Shown here: piece by piece, positions 63,461-63,470 of the stretch
Numbering within the stretch: the first letter of the stretch is position 1
How the letters are laid out: every line of letters begins with the position of its first letter
NCBI GenBank assembly: GCA_024635925.1
Contig: JAGXHY010000011.1
Location: 1 to 63,470, forward strand
Origin: Bacillota bacterium
GTDB taxonomy: Bacteria > Bacillota > TC1
Direction: 5' to 3'
DNA: 63,470 nt
Notes under the pieces: model-generated
What the model was told of the DNA's origin: nothing
Seen by the model: only the letters and a program-made list of their open reading frames with translations
Databases searched by the model: none
Position numbers and translations under genes: made by a program

Positions 63461-63470
63461 TGGTGATCCA
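63461..63470 (-). tRNA. possible 3' end of another tRNA, cut by the window edge
   Basis: On the minus strand TGGATCACCA ends in CCA five bases before tRNA-Phe, as expected for the 3' end of a tRNA in a tandem array. Too little is visible to name it. Confidence 0.4.

Overview
The window is low-GC DNA from a Gram-positive anaerobe, most likely a member of the Clostridia/Tissierellia. The evidence is the gene content: an LPXTG surface protein and an LCP wall-polymer ligase (Gram-positive wall), a class I-type hybrid cluster protein (anaerobic life), the selenocysteine genes selA and selB, a complete FabK-type fatty acid operon, and the DapL/DapF route to meso-diaminopimelate. Almost every gene has an A/G-rich Shine-Dalgarno site. 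I assigned the species-level context by family knowledge only, not by a search.

Layout. 1-545: the end of a sortase-anchored surface protein. 722-15186 (all leftward): the chromosome-origin type cluster rpmH-rnpA-yidC-jag-mnmE-mnmG-rsmG-parA-parB, with two perfect parS sites around parAB, then a D-serine-dehydratase-like enzyme, selA-selB, yajQ, a CvpA-like gene, pfkA and gcvH. dnaA is not next to rpmH; a divergent 3D-domain cell-wall gene takes its place. 16200-18874: feoB and a DtxR-FeoA fusion regulator. 18995-20541: lipB-lipA. 21089-30301: accBCDA-fabH-acpP-fabK-fabD-fabG-fabF-fabZ. 30457-35400: an orphan xdhA-type molybdenum subunit and a calcium-type P-ATPase. 35463-35735: tRNA-Ser, tRNA-Ser, tRNA-Arg. 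35866-46799: single genes (EamB-like exporter, Hcp, NagZ, a DUF6198-like membrane protein, a second EF-Ts, LCP protein, topoisomerase III, phosphodiesterase). 46859-51890: a BMP-type nucleoside ABC importer. 52121-56299: a MarR regulator with a heterodimeric ABC exporter. 56458-63455: PAP2 phosphatase, an orphan purine riboswitch, a lysophospholipase, dapF-dapL-CDF transporter, typA and tRNA-Phe.

How the parts fit. GcvH, LipB and LipA together can build lipoyl-GcvH: LipB moves octanoate from ACP (made by the fab operon next door) to GcvH, and LipA inserts sulfur. SelA and SelB imply that selenoproteins exist elsewhere in the genome; the orphan XdhA subunit belongs to a family that includes selenium-dependent molybdenum hydroxylases. 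The nucleoside importer, XdhA and the guanine-type riboswitch share a purine theme, although they are not linked in one operon.

The most unusual item is at 56980-57222. It has a consensus promoter, a near-canonical guanine-type purine riboswitch aptamer and a 25-position terminator stem that uses the aptamer's own 3' strands (an ON-switch layout). No gene follows: the next structure is the terminator of a convergent lysophospholipase gene. It looks like either a remnant or a ligand-controlled small RNA with two possible 3' ends. Other unusual points are a SelB G4 motif without its Asp, a PFK with Asn and Lys at specificity positions, a stand-alone EF-Ts paralogue, a frameshifted small membrane ORF in the acc-fab leader, and several well-placed operator palindromes.
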